Shown here: positions 1 to 9,921 of the stretch, in pieces | Numbering within the stretch: the stretch's first letter is position 1 | How the letters are laid out: the number at the start of each line of letters is the position of its first letter | NCBI RefSeq assembly: GCF_000482325.1 | Contig: NZ_KI535299.1 | Span: 49,326-113,325, forward strand | Direction: 5' to 3' | Source of the DNA: Bacillus sp. UNC438CL73TsuS30 | GTDB taxonomy: Bacteria; Bacillota; Bacilli; Bacillales; Cytobacillaceae | DNA: 64,000 nt | Program-made: the position numbers and the translations under genes | The notes under the pieces: generated by a model | Database searches by the model: none | What the model saw: only the letters and a program-made list of their open reading frames with translations | Told to the model about the DNA's origin: nothing

Positions 1-3000
1 CATGTTTCTCCTGTCCATCTTCCTGTATTGCTTGTTGCTCTTCACACCAGGATAAGATACAGGCTTTTCCTTGACTTTTAACTTTTTCTAATTCCGAATC
101 CGTAAATGCTAGAGCTTCCTCCTTAAGGATAACGGATAAGGTTAACAAATCCCCTTCATAACCAGTAATGTTTGCTTCTATTTCTTTTTGGCGCTTTTCC
201 GCCTGCTTTTTTTCTTCTATTGTTTTTTTCGTTTGGTCTTTTATTTCGACTTCCTTTACTTCTAAGTCAAGGTCTTCCCATTCTTCAGGCTGTTTTTCAT
301 GCTTTGCTACTTTTTTACCTGATTTATCACGTTGTTCTGTCGCATGCTTTAGGGACGTTTCTGCCACTGTTACAGCTGTTCCTTGTTCCCGTTCTTCTTT
401 TTCTGCTGCTTTCGCATCCTTCTGTGCGGTTTGCAGCATATTTTCTACTATACTAATAGGTTCATCTGGTACCGGAGCTTTATGCCATTCTTTGTTAAGG
501 TTATCTAGTTTTTTCTCTAATTTCTTTTGTTGCTTTTGTTCTGTTTCTTTTCTTGCTTGAATAACCAGTAATTCTCTAGCCTGTTCTTCTTTTGATTTTT
601 GAAGTTGTATTAGCTCTCTGATGCTTCCATTTATCTCTTCTAATAAATGTGGTGATAAACGTGGGACCTCTTCACATTGCTCCGCTTTTTCATCCACAGG
701 AAATGCCGCTGTTTCAATAAAGACGGCGATCTCCTTTATATTTTGTTCGTTTGTCAGCTTCCATTCTAAATAGGTTTGATTCCATTGGTTTTGTAGCTCA
801 ACAATTTTTTCATGCTCTTTTCCTATTTCTAATTGTTTATTGACCAAGGCTTCCTTTTGCTTCTCTTTTTCTAGTTTTACCCGTTTATTCATTAGGTGAA
901 GTGATTTTTCTTGATCAAAATCCTCTAAGGTTTCCACATCTCTTGTAAGCTTATCTATTTTTTGAATGGTCTTTTGCCGCTGCTCATTTAGCTGAAGCTG
1001 TAATTCTTTCTCTTTTTCCTGTTTTGTCGTGACATCTTGTAATTCAATTTTCTTAGAAAGAAGAGCGTTCTGTTCTTGAGTTAAAGATTTCTCGAGATCA
1101 ATACAAAGCTCACTTGAGATGAACCGATCAATTTCTTTTAAAATTAGGCGTAAGGACGTTTCGGTTTTTTCGATTTCAATAAGTGTATCTTTCTTTTCTT
1201 CTATTTGTTTAGCAATCTTTATTTTCCAGTCGATAAATAGATTTTTGTCACTTAATAGCTCTTTCTCTGTTCCGTTAATGATCACAAAGGATGGCGATTG
1301 ATTATTGCTGTTCATTTCCTCACGCATGAAAATCGGAACAGGACTTTTAAACATTCTTCCCGAAAGAATCTGCTGATTAATTTTTTGCCATTGTTGGCCG
1401 CTAACGACCACCCCATATGGAAGAAGTGGGTTTGCCATAAGGTGGTTCGCCATTTCCTCTGCACGTAAGGATTGGAGAAATTGGGTTCCATAAAACACAT
1501 CAATGCCCGTCTTTTCATCGATCCATTCCTTTAATTCCTTCACATCTTTATTAGGAATCCAGAAGTGCTCATCATTTAAGGAATGATCTAGTTGTATTTC
1601 CCAAAGATCTTTTTTAATTTGTTCACCTTGTTCCCTATTATTTACTAGGACCTCTTCAATCTGTATGGCATATTTCGAAAGAAGCGCGTGTGTGAACGGT
1701 GCAGTAACATCATCTAATAGACCATGGAGCCTATCTAATAGTTTTGATTCTTTTGGCCTTTGCTCCTCAATTGCAACTTTTAACTCTCCGCATTTTTCTT
1801 CTGAAAACTGAATCGATTGACTGAGCGTACCATGTAAAGTGGCAAGTTGATTTTGCCGTCCACTAGATTCTTTCTCTTTTGCTTGCAGCTCTTCTAACAA
1901 AGCCTTTTTGTCATCTATTTGTTTAGAAAGAAACTGGGTAAAGCCCTTTAAGTCATAGGTTATGCGGTCTCCAAACTCTTTGATGAGCGCTTCTTCCTTA
2001 GACTCAAATGTATGGATTTGTGTATATAAAAAATCAATTTCACTATTAAGCTGAGCAATCTCTTTTGTCTTTTGTTTATCCTGTTGCGTAAGTTCGTTTC
2101 CTTTTTTCTTTAAAAACTTTTGATAACCCAAATACTGCTTTACAGCTTCTTGTAGGGATCGATAAGAATGCTCCCATTGCATTTTAGTTTCTTTTTTGAT
2201 CTCATCCATTCTTTGATTCACTTGCTCTAAGCCGCTATTTTGTTCTAATGTCGCGATCTGCTGAGCAAGAGTGCGAATACTTTGTTCGTTTTCACTCCAC
2301 TCTTTCAATAAGGCATGAAAGACTAACAGCTCTTTTCTTTCCTGTTTCTCCTGAACGATTGCTTGAAAGGAAGTATGCTTATTCCTTTCTTCTCCTAATT
2401 TCTTCGCCCAATTTAGTACCTCTCTATGAGCTTTGGCGTAGTCTAGGTTGTCTTTTTGAAAGCGTAAATCCGCTTGTGTCATCGTTAATCTTTCAATGCC
2501 TTTTTCTAAAGTAAGCAGCGTTTCCACTTCCGCTTGCTTCAAATGCTCCAAAGCCCCAAGCAGTTGTCTTCCTACCTTAATACTGCCATTCACAATTTCT
2601 TTATGCGCAGCACCTTTTGCTAGATTTTCTTCAAAAGGGACGATGTCTTCTAAAAATTCCTTATGTGCTTGCTCTCTTTTTAAGAGAACCGGCAAATCCT
2701 TCGCGATACTTGCCTGACTCTTGAAAATCTCCACAAGATCGTCCTTTTGATGTTCCGTCCGGTGTAAGACTTGGCTAATTGTAGGAATGATTCGTTTTTG
2801 GAACAGAGAATGATCATCCTCAGATCCCTCAAAGTATTTCCCAACGCCGCCTTCATCCTTGTTTATGTCCTTCATGATATCCCAATCTTTACGGTTGATT
2901 CCATAAGTATCGAGAATGCGATAATGCTTTTTCGTATCTCGGTAAACGTCGTATCCGTTCCATTTTAAATAGTCCTTCAAGCTTTCGGTTTCAGCAACCT

Positions 3001-3490
3001 CATCATTTTCATAGAGTGGGATGTGCTCAAGCGATACCTCGTCTTTCCCTTCAAATTCTCTTGTATAAAAGGTTATATTAGGGAGGATCTTCGCTTCTTG
3101 TTCTAACGTCTTACTTTCATTTCCACTTTCTTCGTTTATCGAAATCCGCTGTTCGGCTGAGAACATGCCTCCCGTAACCAGATGCCGGCTGTCAGAACCG
3201 TCCAATTCCCATTGAATAAGAACATGAAAGGTATACGGAATAAATTGCTCTTTATTATTAAAAAAGAACTGCTGATAATAACGATTGTTTTGTTTTCCCC
3301 ATGAGGTACCAGGCTTAAGGATTTGGAAAATGGTTTGCAAGAATACCCCTTTCCCTCCGCCATTCATCATTGCAACGAGACCATTTGTTGATGTCTCTTC
3401 ATTATGGAAGTTAAAAGTGGTGTCTTTATATTGCTTTTGCATGCCATCATACTTTAAGCCGACAATTCTAATTCGATGGATTTTCGGCAT
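1..3490 (-). CDS. jetC: Wadjet JetC-like SMC/MukB-type ATPase, 3' end beyond window
   Basis: This is the large SMC-like motor subunit of a Wadjet anti-plasmid complex. The start is ATG at 3490, six bases after AGGAGG, overlapping the end of jetB by 23 nt. The frame stays open for 1163 codons to the window edge, so the C-terminal ATPase half (signature motif, Walker B) is not visible. Near the N-terminus, residues 43-48 read NGGGKG, a P-loop whose usual Ser/Thr after Lys is Gly. Long Glu/Lys/Gln-rich heptad-like coiled coil follows on both sides of a non-coiled segment at about residues 620-725, which fits a MukB/SMC hinge. The family call rests on architecture and on operon context with JetD, JetA and JetB; the subtype (most like type III) is from memory and less certain. 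Confidence 0.85.
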   Translation of the reverse strand, partial: MPKIHRIRIVGLKYDGMQKQYKDTTFNFHNEETSTNGLVAMMNGGGKGVFLQTIFQILKPGTSWGKQNNRYYQQFFFNNKEQFIPYTFHVLIQWELDGSDSRHLVTGGMFSAEQRISINEESGNESKTLEQEAKILPNITFYTREFEGKDEVSLEHIPLYENDEVAETESLKDYLKWNGYDVYRDTKKHYRILDTYGINRKDWDIMKDINKDEGGVGKYFEGSEDDHSLFQKRIIPTISQVLHRTEHQKDDLVEIFKSQASIAKDLPVLLKREQAHKEFLEDIVPFEENLAKGAAHKEIVNGSIKVGRQLLGALEHLKQAEVETLLTLEKGIERLTMTQADLRFQKDNLDYAKAHREVLNWAKKLGEERNKHTSFQAIVQEKQERKELLVFHALLKEWSENEQSIRTLAQQIATLEQNSGLEQVNQRMDEIKKETKMQWEHSYRSLQEAVKQYLGYQKFLKKKGNELTQQDKQKTKEIAQLNSEIDFLYTQIHTFESKEEALIKEFGDRITYDLKGFTQFLSKQIDDKKALLEELQAKEKESSGRQNQLATLHGTLSQSIQFSEEKCGELKVAIEEQRPKESKLLDRLHGLLDDVTAPFTHALLSKYAIQIEEVLVNNREQGEQIKKDLWEIQLDHSLNDEHFWIPNKDVKELKEWIDEKTGIDVFYGTQFLQSLRAEEMANHLMANPLLPYGVVVSGQQWQKINQQILSGRMFKSPVPIFMREEMNSNNQSPSFVIINGTEKELLSDKNLFIDWKIKIAKQIEEKKDTLIEIEKTETSLRLILKEIDRFISSELCIDLEKSLTQEQNALLSKKIELQDVTTKQEKEKELQLQLNEQRQKTIQKIDKLTRDVETLEDFDQEKSLHLMNKRVKLEKEKQKEALVNKQLEIGKEHEKIVELQNQWNQTYLEWKLTNEQNIKEIAVFIETAAFPVDEKAEQCEEVPRLSPHLLEEINGSIRELIQLQKSKEEQARELLVIQARKETEQKQQKKLEKKLDNLNKEWHKAPVPDEPISIVENMLQTAQKDAKAAEKEEREQGTAVTVAETSLKHATEQRDKSGKKVAKHEKQPEEWEDLDLEVKEVEIKDQTKKTIEEKKQAEKRQKEIEANITGYEGDLLTLSVILKEEALAFTDSELEKVKSQGKACILSWCEEQQAIQEDGQEKH

Positions 3491-4217
3491 GCTGCTCCTC
3501 CTCTTTAGCCATTAATTTTTTTAGTAATTCATAACGGTCGTAATCGTGATATAGATATTCAATACGCTCAAAAAGCTCTTGTTTGGGAATCACCTTAGCT
3601 ATATCATCCCGATCAAGAATGACGATCAGCCCCTCCGTCTCGAGTAAGCGCATAGCACTGGCGATTAAACCAATTCTGGTTCGTCTATTGCCTTTTTTAA
3701 CACCATAATCATCTGTGTCGACCTCCATGTATTTCCATGTTGTCACAACATCCTTCATATCGATTCGTTCTTCTTCTCCGAAGGTAGGTTTTGCTTTAAG
3801 AATACTATCCCAATTCATTATGAGGTCGTTGACTTGCCTCTCTAATGAGTAGTAGCTGATTCCTTCCCGCTTCATTCGGATTTTGGCAGCCTGGTTCCGG
3901 TCAATCGCTGCTAAGAAAGACATAATCACGACGCTAATAAGATGAAAGTGTTTTTTCGTTTCGACTTGCTTATGCTTCTCTTTCAAATGTGTAAAATTCG
4001 TAGCAAAGACGGAGCCGGTGGGCTGGACAACTAAGTGGATCCGCTTAGGCGATTCGATGATATATGTACCCGACTCGTCCGCTAATAATAGAACGGTCTG
4101 TCTTACTTCCGGATCAAAATACGATTGGAAGTGCTCGCTATTTTCGTCAATTACTTTATCTTTTAATAGAGTAAAATAGACAGCAGAAGCTTTTTTGATT
4201 GATTCTGCATTCATCAT
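3468..4217 (-). CDS. jetB: Wadjet JetB-like KITE/MukE-type subunit
   Basis: A 249-residue protein with the size and position of JetB, the winged-helix KITE subunit that bridges kleisin and SMC. The sequence is soluble and helical, with charged C-terminal segments and no signal peptide or membrane segment. Its ATG (4217, or the second ATG at 4214, which is better spaced from AGGAGG) abuts the stop of jetA with no gap, and its end overlaps the start of jetC. The resemblance to a Bacillus family annotated as DUF6063 is a recollection that I could not verify. The function follows mainly from its place between a kleisin-like gene and an SMC-like gene. Confidence 0.75.
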   Translation of the reverse strand: MMNAESIKKASAVYFTLLKDKVIDENSEHFQSYFDPEVRQTVLLLADESGTYIIESPKRIHLVVQPTGSVFATNFTHLKEKHKQVETKKHFHLISVVIMSFLAAIDRNQAAKIRMKREGISYYSLERQVNDLIMNWDSILKAKPTFGEEERIDMKDVVTTWKYMEVDTDDYGVKKGNRRTRIGLIASAMRLLETEGLIVILDRDDIAKVIPKQELFERIEYLYHDYDRYELLKKLMAKEEEQHAENPSN

Positions 4218-5720
4218 TTATCCCTCCTGGACACATATTTTAAACGGGGTAATTTTCATTTGATACCATTGGAATGGCTCTGCTCGATGATCAAACATGG
4301 TATAGATTTTTGAACCTTCAAACACTTGAAATTGAGGGTTTTCCTTCATTAATTTATAAAGAAGAATTTCCCTCTCATCACTTATGGTTTCTTCTTTTCG
4401 ATGCAGCACTTGAACCTTCAGCGGCTTTTTATCAAACATCATCCATAAATCAATCGTTTCATATTCTTCAAACCATAGATCCTGCACGTCCAATGGCAGT
4501 GTTGATAAATCAGCTAACGAAAACTCTCCGTATGTTTGTAAATGTTGAAAAACATAACTCCATGCCTTTATAACAGACGCCCAGTCCGTTACTCGCATAC
4601 GAGTAACGCTTACTTCTGCCTCCTCTTCGATTACAACATCCGTTAGTTGTTTTTCATCAAATTCTTGTTCTCCCCAAATCCATTCAAGCGGCAAGATAAA
4701 TTCATTTTTCGGTGAAAATAAGGGAGAAAGGGCTGTTTCTATTTCCTTGAAACTTTGAACGCCTTCCTTCAGTAACATATTTTCATAAATATGTTCTCGA
4801 AAGGATACCAGACTGGTTTCCCAAAACAAGGAAGGATTTTCTGCCTTTAATTTCATCTCATAGGAGATATTTTGAATGACTAGTTTGGCAAAACGATCAT
4901 GCAACTGCCTTGTATGACCAATTTTTTCTTGGAGAAGAATCAATTCTTTCTGAATGAAATCATCCTCTTCATTTCTACGTCTCGTCTTTTCTATCATCCT
5001 AGTAATAGTCCGGAAGTGATTTTTTTCTTCGTCAAATTGCTTTTCAATTTCAACACGATTGTCGGCCCTTTGCCATTCTTGTTCAATCAATAAGATTTTG
5101 GGATTATTAATCATTTCCTTTTGGAAAGTGAATTCTTTTGCCATTAAGCGGTTTACACGTGAAATGAGGTGATCGAGGTTACGAGTAGCTTTTCTAAAAT
5201 TACCGTTTTTAATCAGCTGAATACTATAGAGTTGCTCTATCGTTATGGAGAATTCCTCTGCCATTTCCCTACTCATAAAAATCATTTCTTGAGAAACATC
5301 TGTGAGTTTATAAACAATGGATCCGCCTAGCTCTAAATTCGTATAGATTTCATCCATCGTGACATATCGAAAGGTTTGCGTTTCCCAGGATTGTCTTAAT
5401 TCATCGTAATATAAGGCCTCAAACGGTTTACTATACTCTTCTTTTCCCTGATATAAAAGCCCACTGGTAATCCGTTCAATTTGTTTATCGTCTGCTAAAA
5501 GCTTCATCTGCTTAATGGAATCCTCTACTATATACTTAATATCTGATTTCCGCCGATGATCATCATCATTCAATTCTCGATAAAAGATGGTAAGGAGCAC
5601 TTGCATGAGAATCGTTTGGATATGAGGCTTCAACTCTCCTACTTCCATTCCCCTGCCAAGCTCGAACAGTGGATTTAATCGTTGCAAACGCTTGCCGAAA
5701 CCTTCCCATGATTCGTTCAC
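4218..5720 (-). CDS. jetA: Wadjet JetA-like kleisin (MukF-type) subunit
   Basis: A protein of about 500 residues, predominantly helical, matching JetA, the kleisin that closes the SMC ring. I place the start at GTG 5720: it overlaps the TGA of jetD as GTGA and lies six bases after GGAGGAG. An ATG five codons upstream (5735) has no good ribosome binding site. The mid-region (about residues 230-300) is rich in Glu, Lys and Arg and probably coiled coil. It ends exactly where jetB begins, so the two are translationally coupled. The assignment uses operon context plus general similarity to proteins annotated as JetA family in Bacillus. Confidence 0.78.
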   Translation of the reverse strand: MNESWEGFGKRLQRLNPLFELGRGMEVGELKPHIQTILMQVLLTIFYRELNDDDHRRKSDIKYIVEDSIKQMKLLADDKQIERITSGLLYQGKEEYSKPFEALYYDELRQSWETQTFRYVTMDEIYTNLELGGSIVYKLTDVSQEMIFMSREMAEEFSITIEQLYSIQLIKNGNFRKATRNLDHLISRVNRLMAKEFTFQKEMINNPKILLIEQEWQRADNRVEIEKQFDEEKNHFRTITRMIEKTRRRNEEDDFIQKELILLQEKIGHTRQLHDRFAKLVIQNISYEMKLKAENPSLFWETSLVSFREHIYENMLLKEGVQSFKEIETALSPLFSPKNEFILPLEWIWGEQEFDEKQLTDVVIEEEAEVSVTRMRVTDWASVIKAWSYVFQHLQTYGEFSLADLSTLPLDVQDLWFEEYETIDLWMMFDKKPLKVQVLHRKEETISDEREILLYKLMKENPQFQVFEGSKIYTMFDHRAEPFQWYQMKITPFKICVQEG

Positions 5721-6790
5721 ATCCATCTCCTCCATGTTTCTATGTTTAAGACTTCTTGTGGAACCCGCTTATTTTCCTTCCATAAATGCATTAGTCGTTC
5801 TTGTTCCTCTTCTGTAAACCATTGAAAAAATTGATCACGGTATTTGAGGTTTTGGGTTTGACCGATTTTCTGGTCATTCCTTTTTTCTATACATTCAAGC
5901 ATTTTGCGATAAATTTTCAAGGCAGGCTGAATACAGCAATCAGGGTATTTTTCTATAAGCCGAATGAGGATTCCGTATCCTGCGGCATCAAGATCTCCTA
6001 CGTAGTAGAAAAGATAGGATGATTTGGGAAACATTCGAAAGAAAAAGGCAAAGCTCCGTTCAATTTTGGTCCCTTCACCATAAATGATTAGTTCCGGTTC
6101 ATAATCGAGTTTATTCTCTTCCAATAATTTAATCGAAGTATGAAAGAAAGATAGATTTTCGACGATTAGTACCCTCTGAATATCTTTCATTTCTTTCCCT
6201 TGTTTCATCCAAAATACGAAAGGTTCCCCATAATTCACCATTTTAAGTTGGTCTTCCGATATTCCAATTCTGGCTAAAAAGCCTTTTCCATCAGGAAAGC
6301 TATCACTATCAATTAAGAATTTTTCATGACCAAAAAGCTCTAGGCTTCTTTCTTCTAATGACACGATTTCCCGTTCCGAACTGAACTTTAGAAAAGTATA
6401 TAAATTCTGGATTCGCTTCCATTCGTCATTCGTTTGCCATTCGAGATGCCGTTCATAGTAGGAAAAATCAAACCGATCAATTAATTTCATCATCTCCAGG
6501 CGATCCCATTTGTCTGCTTGAACTTTTACATTTACCCAGCAATATAAGGGAAGTGCTGGTGTTTTACCATTGTATTGATTATTTTGAATAGGGATAAGGA
6601 TTTCTTCAGCTTGCAAAGTTTTAATTGCACGATAAAACAACGAATAACCGTCCATTTCAAAATAATCATCCATTAGCTTGCGCAACTGAATTTCTAAATC
6701 GTTAATATTTATTTTCTTTTTCTGTTTAGGGTGTTGAATATCTCCAATAAAACCTCTCACCCTTGTTTCAATCACATCGATTGTACTCAC
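5717..6790 (-). CDS. jetD: Wadjet JetD-like Toprim nuclease (DUF2220-type)
   Basis: A 357-residue protein with an N-terminal DNA-binding-like part and a C-terminal Toprim domain. The acidic Glu is in VLIVEN (about residue 230) and the DxD motif is in YYVGDLDAAGYG. JetD is the topoisomerase VI-like subunit that cleaves circular plasmid DNA after extrusion by the JetABC motor. It is the first gene of the operon, with a GTG start (6790) and only a modest upstream AGGAAG. Its end overlaps the start of jetA. A first-position jetD differs from the A-B-C-D order commonly drawn for Wadjet. Confidence is high because the Toprim signature and the three partners are all visible. Confidence 0.87.
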   Translation of the reverse strand: MSTIDVIETRVRGFIGDIQHPKQKKKININDLEIQLRKLMDDYFEMDGYSLFYRAIKTLQAEEILIPIQNNQYNGKTPALPLYCWVNVKVQADKWDRLEMMKLIDRFDFSYYERHLEWQTNDEWKRIQNLYTFLKFSSEREIVSLEERSLELFGHEKFLIDSDSFPDGKGFLARIGISEDQLKMVNYGEPFVFWMKQGKEMKDIQRVLIVENLSFFHTSIKLLEENKLDYEPELIIYGEGTKIERSFAFFFRMFPKSSYLFYYVGDLDAAGYGILIRLIEKYPDCCIQPALKIYRKMLECIEKRNDQKIGQTQNLKYRDQFFQWFTEEEQERLMHLWKENKRVPQEVLNIETWRRWM

Positions 6791-6850
6791 CTACTTTAAA
6801 GCTTCCTAGTGTCATGCATTGACCACTAATACTATTTTTAGATACCTTCT

Positions 6851-6880
6851 ATTATAAACTAGTTGCATTTTTGTTGGTAA
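6851..6880 (-). promoter_or_regulatory. Candidate promoter of the Wadjet operon
   Basis: Read on the minus strand, TTACCA and TATAAT lie 18 bp apart, about 60 bp upstream of the jetD start. The -10 is perfect and the -35 matches four of six. It is the best sigma-A candidate in this gap. Confidence 0.45.
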
Positions 6881-7021
6881 ATGAATTTTTCTTAAAAGAT
6901 TAGCAGATTGCAATTAACCAATACACTGGACACAGGAACCTCCCCGAATTTTCTTGTTTAACTGTACTATTTCACAACGCTCACACCAATTTCATAAATC
7001 TGCTTAGGAAAAACCGGAAAC
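6881..7021. other. Intergenic remainder between jetD and the helicase
   Basis: The 379-base gap between jetD and the helicase stop holds the jetD promoter, the helicase terminator and, at about 7110-7127, a short GACCAC/GTGGTC hairpin. I see no further gene in this stretch. Confidence 0.5.
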
Positions 7022-7058
7022 AAAAAAACCGCATAAGTGAAAAAATTCACCGTGCGGT
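7022..7058 (-). terminator. Rho-independent terminator of the Suv3-like helicase
   Basis: Arms ACCGCA/TGCGGT and GTGAA/TTCAC form a long hairpin, followed on the minus strand by a run of seven T. It lies about 110 bases after the helicase stop. Confidence 0.8.
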
Positions 7059-7169
7059 AAGTAATGATTATTGCTATCGGAACTACTTCTTGAGAATCGA
7101 ACCTGCCAGACCACACACGGTGGTCTCTAATAATTGCTTATACCACATTCGTTGCGAAAACAGCGTATT

Positions 7170-9752
7170 TTAAAAGTCAAACTCATCGTCATGGCGATGG
7201 CGGCGGTATTTTGCTGCATGACAGGAATCACAAATCGGAAAAGCATGATCCCAAGGCAATTTTCTTCCGCAATTCTTACACTTTTTCACAAATTTCTTGA
7301 TATCGGTTTTTAACCGTTCCTGTACCTGGTCACTGACCTCTTCACGCAGACGTTCCCAATATACCGCTTCCGTCTTCTCACCTAAACGGTACAAAAACAA
7401 TAGGTGGAGACCAACTGCTTTATAGGAAAGTTCAAGCTCCTCAAGGCTGCGGTCTTTAACAATTGGCTCAGGAAGTTCTCTACCGTCGATAATCGCATAC
7501 ATGGTTTGTTCCCATTGCTTTGTCAGCACCGGTTCATTTTTAGAAAAAGGTAAGTGCAGAAATCCGTAAAGATCCATCAACGGAAGTCTTGCTTCAATAT
7601 CGGTCCCGGCAATCAACTGATAAAGTGACCGCTCCTCTGATAATGATGCCTTCTTCGTTCCCTTTGGGCTTTCAAATTTTCCCCATAGCTCAAAGAAAGT
7701 CCCGAGATCGCGATAATAGCGCTGGAATCGTTCAAACACCGAATTGGTCGGTGCAATCGCAAAGGTATGAACCGGTTCATCCTCCTGCATTAACAGTCGG
7801 CGCATCGTTTTAATATCATTTGTGAACGCAACCTTCCCCACATCATAAATCCCTTTTCTTCCGGCCCGTCCGGCAATTTGCTTCACTTCCTGTGAAGTAA
7901 GCAGCCTTCTTCTAGTTCCATCAAATTTTTCATTTTCCAAAAAGACAATTCTTCGGATGGGCAGGTTTAATCCCATTCCAATCGCATCTGTAGCAATAAT
8001 TACTTTTGTTTTTCCATCATTAAATTGCTGAATTTGCTTTTTCCTTGTTTCCGGCGGCATGCTGCCGTAGATCATGCTGACTTTATGTCCGTCATTTTGC
8101 AGCCTTGATGCTGTTTCGAGCACACGTCGTCTTGAAAAACAAATGAGCGCATCCCCTTTTTTAATATGCTTGATATGAAATTCCCTTGATTCCACTTCAA
8201 GCGGGGTGTCACGGCTGTACTCATGAATTTCAATATCCGAATCACCTAATAGCTCAAGCAGCATCGTTTTTGAATTTCGGCTCCCAATGATATGCACTTC
8301 TTGGGCATTCGCTTTCGTAATCGCCTTATACCAAGAAAATCCCCGGTCCTTATCGGTAATCATTTGTGCCTCATCAATGACCACCACATCATAGAATTCT
8401 TTTTCATGGAACATTTCAACCGTACAGGAAATATGATTGGCCCCAGGAACGATTTTTTCCTCCTCACCCGTTTTTAAGGAACAGGGTGTTCCTTCGGCAT
8501 TTAATTTATCATAAACTTCAAGGGCCAAAAGGCGTAGCGGCGCTAAATAGATACCGCTGTCGGCTGCCTTCATCCGCTCAAGGGCATGGTGCGTTTTCCC
8601 CGTATTGGTTTCTCCAATATGAAGAATATAACGAATTTGTCTGCCCATTGATGGATTGTATTCCTGGCCGAAAATATCCTCCATCATCCGGGCCTCTTCT
8701 TCCCTTTTTCGTTGTAATTCCGCTTCCTCTTCTGCTTTTTTTCGTTCTCGTTCCGCAAAATCTTTTTCAAAAATTTCTCGGTGAACCTCTAAATCAAATG
8801 GAAGATCGACAAGTTTTAAGAGATCCGAAACATATTCATCCTGGATATCCTGTGTAAAATATTCCTCTACCTCATATATAAGATTTTCAATACAATTTTT
8901 CACGAAAGAGATGGTCAGTTCTTCGTTAAAGATAGCTTGAAATTGTTGATGGATTTTTTCCGGAAGTTGTTCAAATACCTTTTGCGGCAAAAGTTCAGAA
9001 ACATAGTCGGAAATTAAGCCTTCATATACGAAAAAATAGGTTTCGTATTCGTAAAAGCTTCTGCCCCAATGAAGCGTTTTATGGATGTCACCGGTTAGTT
9101 CTTCAAAAAACGTTGCTAACGTAGTATAGGCATTCGGATCAAAATTCCCTTGGTTGACTAGTTTTTCTTCAAGAGCAAAGGTGTCAACGGATTGGAATTT
9201 AGGATTGTTTTCGAAATCTGCTTCCAATTGAACTGCAACAAATCTTCGGATATAGAGGTAGAAATTTTGATAATTCTCCTCAATAAACTCTGCCGCAAAA
9301 GAGTCAATTTCATTTTGCAGCAGCTGTTTTTCAGCCTGCCGTTTGCTCTCTTCTTCCCGTTTTAAAAAGTCGGCCTTTGCTTGATGGTACCGCTTTTCCC
9401 ATTTATCTTCTTCACCCTGAAAAGTGTCCTGCAGCCATTCCAAGGCTTCAAACGGTTGATATGTCCGCATTTCATCTCGAAACAGTTTGTTGATTAATTT
9501 CCGGTCGATGCCTTCCACCACAAATCCTTTTTCCTTTAAAAATGCCTTTTTTTCATTCCTTGGAACATCATTGGTCGATTTATTCAGCCAAACATTAATC
9601 CAAATTTGTTCAGTATACTCGCTTCGATCGGTGAGGTATTGTTCAAAGGTTGGGATCGTTTCTTTCGATACCAAATAATGATCAATGTCTTCAAATAGCT
9701 TTTTTTTCGTATGTTCGACCGCTTGAGGATAAATGACAGTTAATTTACTCAT
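7170..9752 (-). CDS. Suv3-like DEAD/DEAH-box helicase
   Basis: An 860-residue superfamily 2 helicase. Walker A reads GETNTGKT at about residue 380, the DEAH-type box is VVIDEAQ at about 460, and motif VI is QIAGRAGRKG at about 627. The first ~360 residues are a charged, helical extension without a recognised domain. The C-terminus has a four-cysteine zinc-ribbon-like motif (CKNCGRK...CDSCH). The helicase core most resembles mitochondrial RNA helicase SUV3 and its Bacillaceae homologues, so an RNA substrate is likely but inferred. The ATG start follows GAGGAG at good spacing. It is a single-gene unit with its own terminator and no obvious link to the neighbouring Wadjet operon. Confidence 0.85.
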   Translation of the reverse strand: MSKLTVIYPQAVEHTKKKLFEDIDHYLVSKETIPTFEQYLTDRSEYTEQIWINVWLNKSTNDVPRNEKKAFLKEKGFVVEGIDRKLINKLFRDEMRTYQPFEALEWLQDTFQGEEDKWEKRYHQAKADFLKREEESKRQAEKQLLQNEIDSFAAEFIEENYQNFYLYIRRFVAVQLEADFENNPKFQSVDTFALEEKLVNQGNFDPNAYTTLATFFEELTGDIHKTLHWGRSFYEYETYFFVYEGLISDYVSELLPQKVFEQLPEKIHQQFQAIFNEELTISFVKNCIENLIYEVEEYFTQDIQDEYVSDLLKLVDLPFDLEVHREIFEKDFAERERKKAEEEAELQRKREEEARMMEDIFGQEYNPSMGRQIRYILHIGETNTGKTHHALERMKAADSGIYLAPLRLLALEVYDKLNAEGTPCSLKTGEEEKIVPGANHISCTVEMFHEKEFYDVVVIDEAQMITDKDRGFSWYKAITKANAQEVHIIGSRNSKTMLLELLGDSDIEIHEYSRDTPLEVESREFHIKHIKKGDALICFSRRRVLETASRLQNDGHKVSMIYGSMPPETRKKQIQQFNDGKTKVIIATDAIGMGLNLPIRRIVFLENEKFDGTRRRLLTSQEVKQIAGRAGRKGIYDVGKVAFTNDIKTMRRLLMQEDEPVHTFAIAPTNSVFERFQRYYRDLGTFFELWGKFESPKGTKKASLSEERSLYQLIAGTDIEARLPLMDLYGFLHLPFSKNEPVLTKQWEQTMYAIIDGRELPEPIVKDRSLEELELSYKAVGLHLLFLYRLGEKTEAVYWERLREEVSDQVQERLKTDIKKFVKKCKNCGRKLPWDHAFPICDSCHAAKYRRHRHDDEFDF

Positions 9753-9841
9753 TTCGCTAGTCTCCTCTTAAAAATTTGCATCTTTTCTGATTTCTTTTTT
9801 TCTTATTTTTATGTATAATGGGATCATAGAGATCGTATAGT

Positions 9842-9876
9842 AAAAAAGACCGAGCATGACAAAGAACTACTCGGTC
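9842..9876 (-). terminator. Terminator of the holin-like toxin mRNA
   Basis: GACCGAG and CTCGGTC form a stem. On the minus strand it is followed by six T. The toxin message would therefore run across the whole antisense RNA gene. Confidence 0.7.
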
Positions 9877-9921
9877 AATGCAATAGACGGTTCCCCATTG
9901 GGAGTCGGCATATTGGAAGAG

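Noticed and set aside
168..560. Plus-strand frames opposite jetC
   Set aside because: Ser/Phe-rich shadows of a Glu/Lys-rich coiled-coil gene; no start signals.
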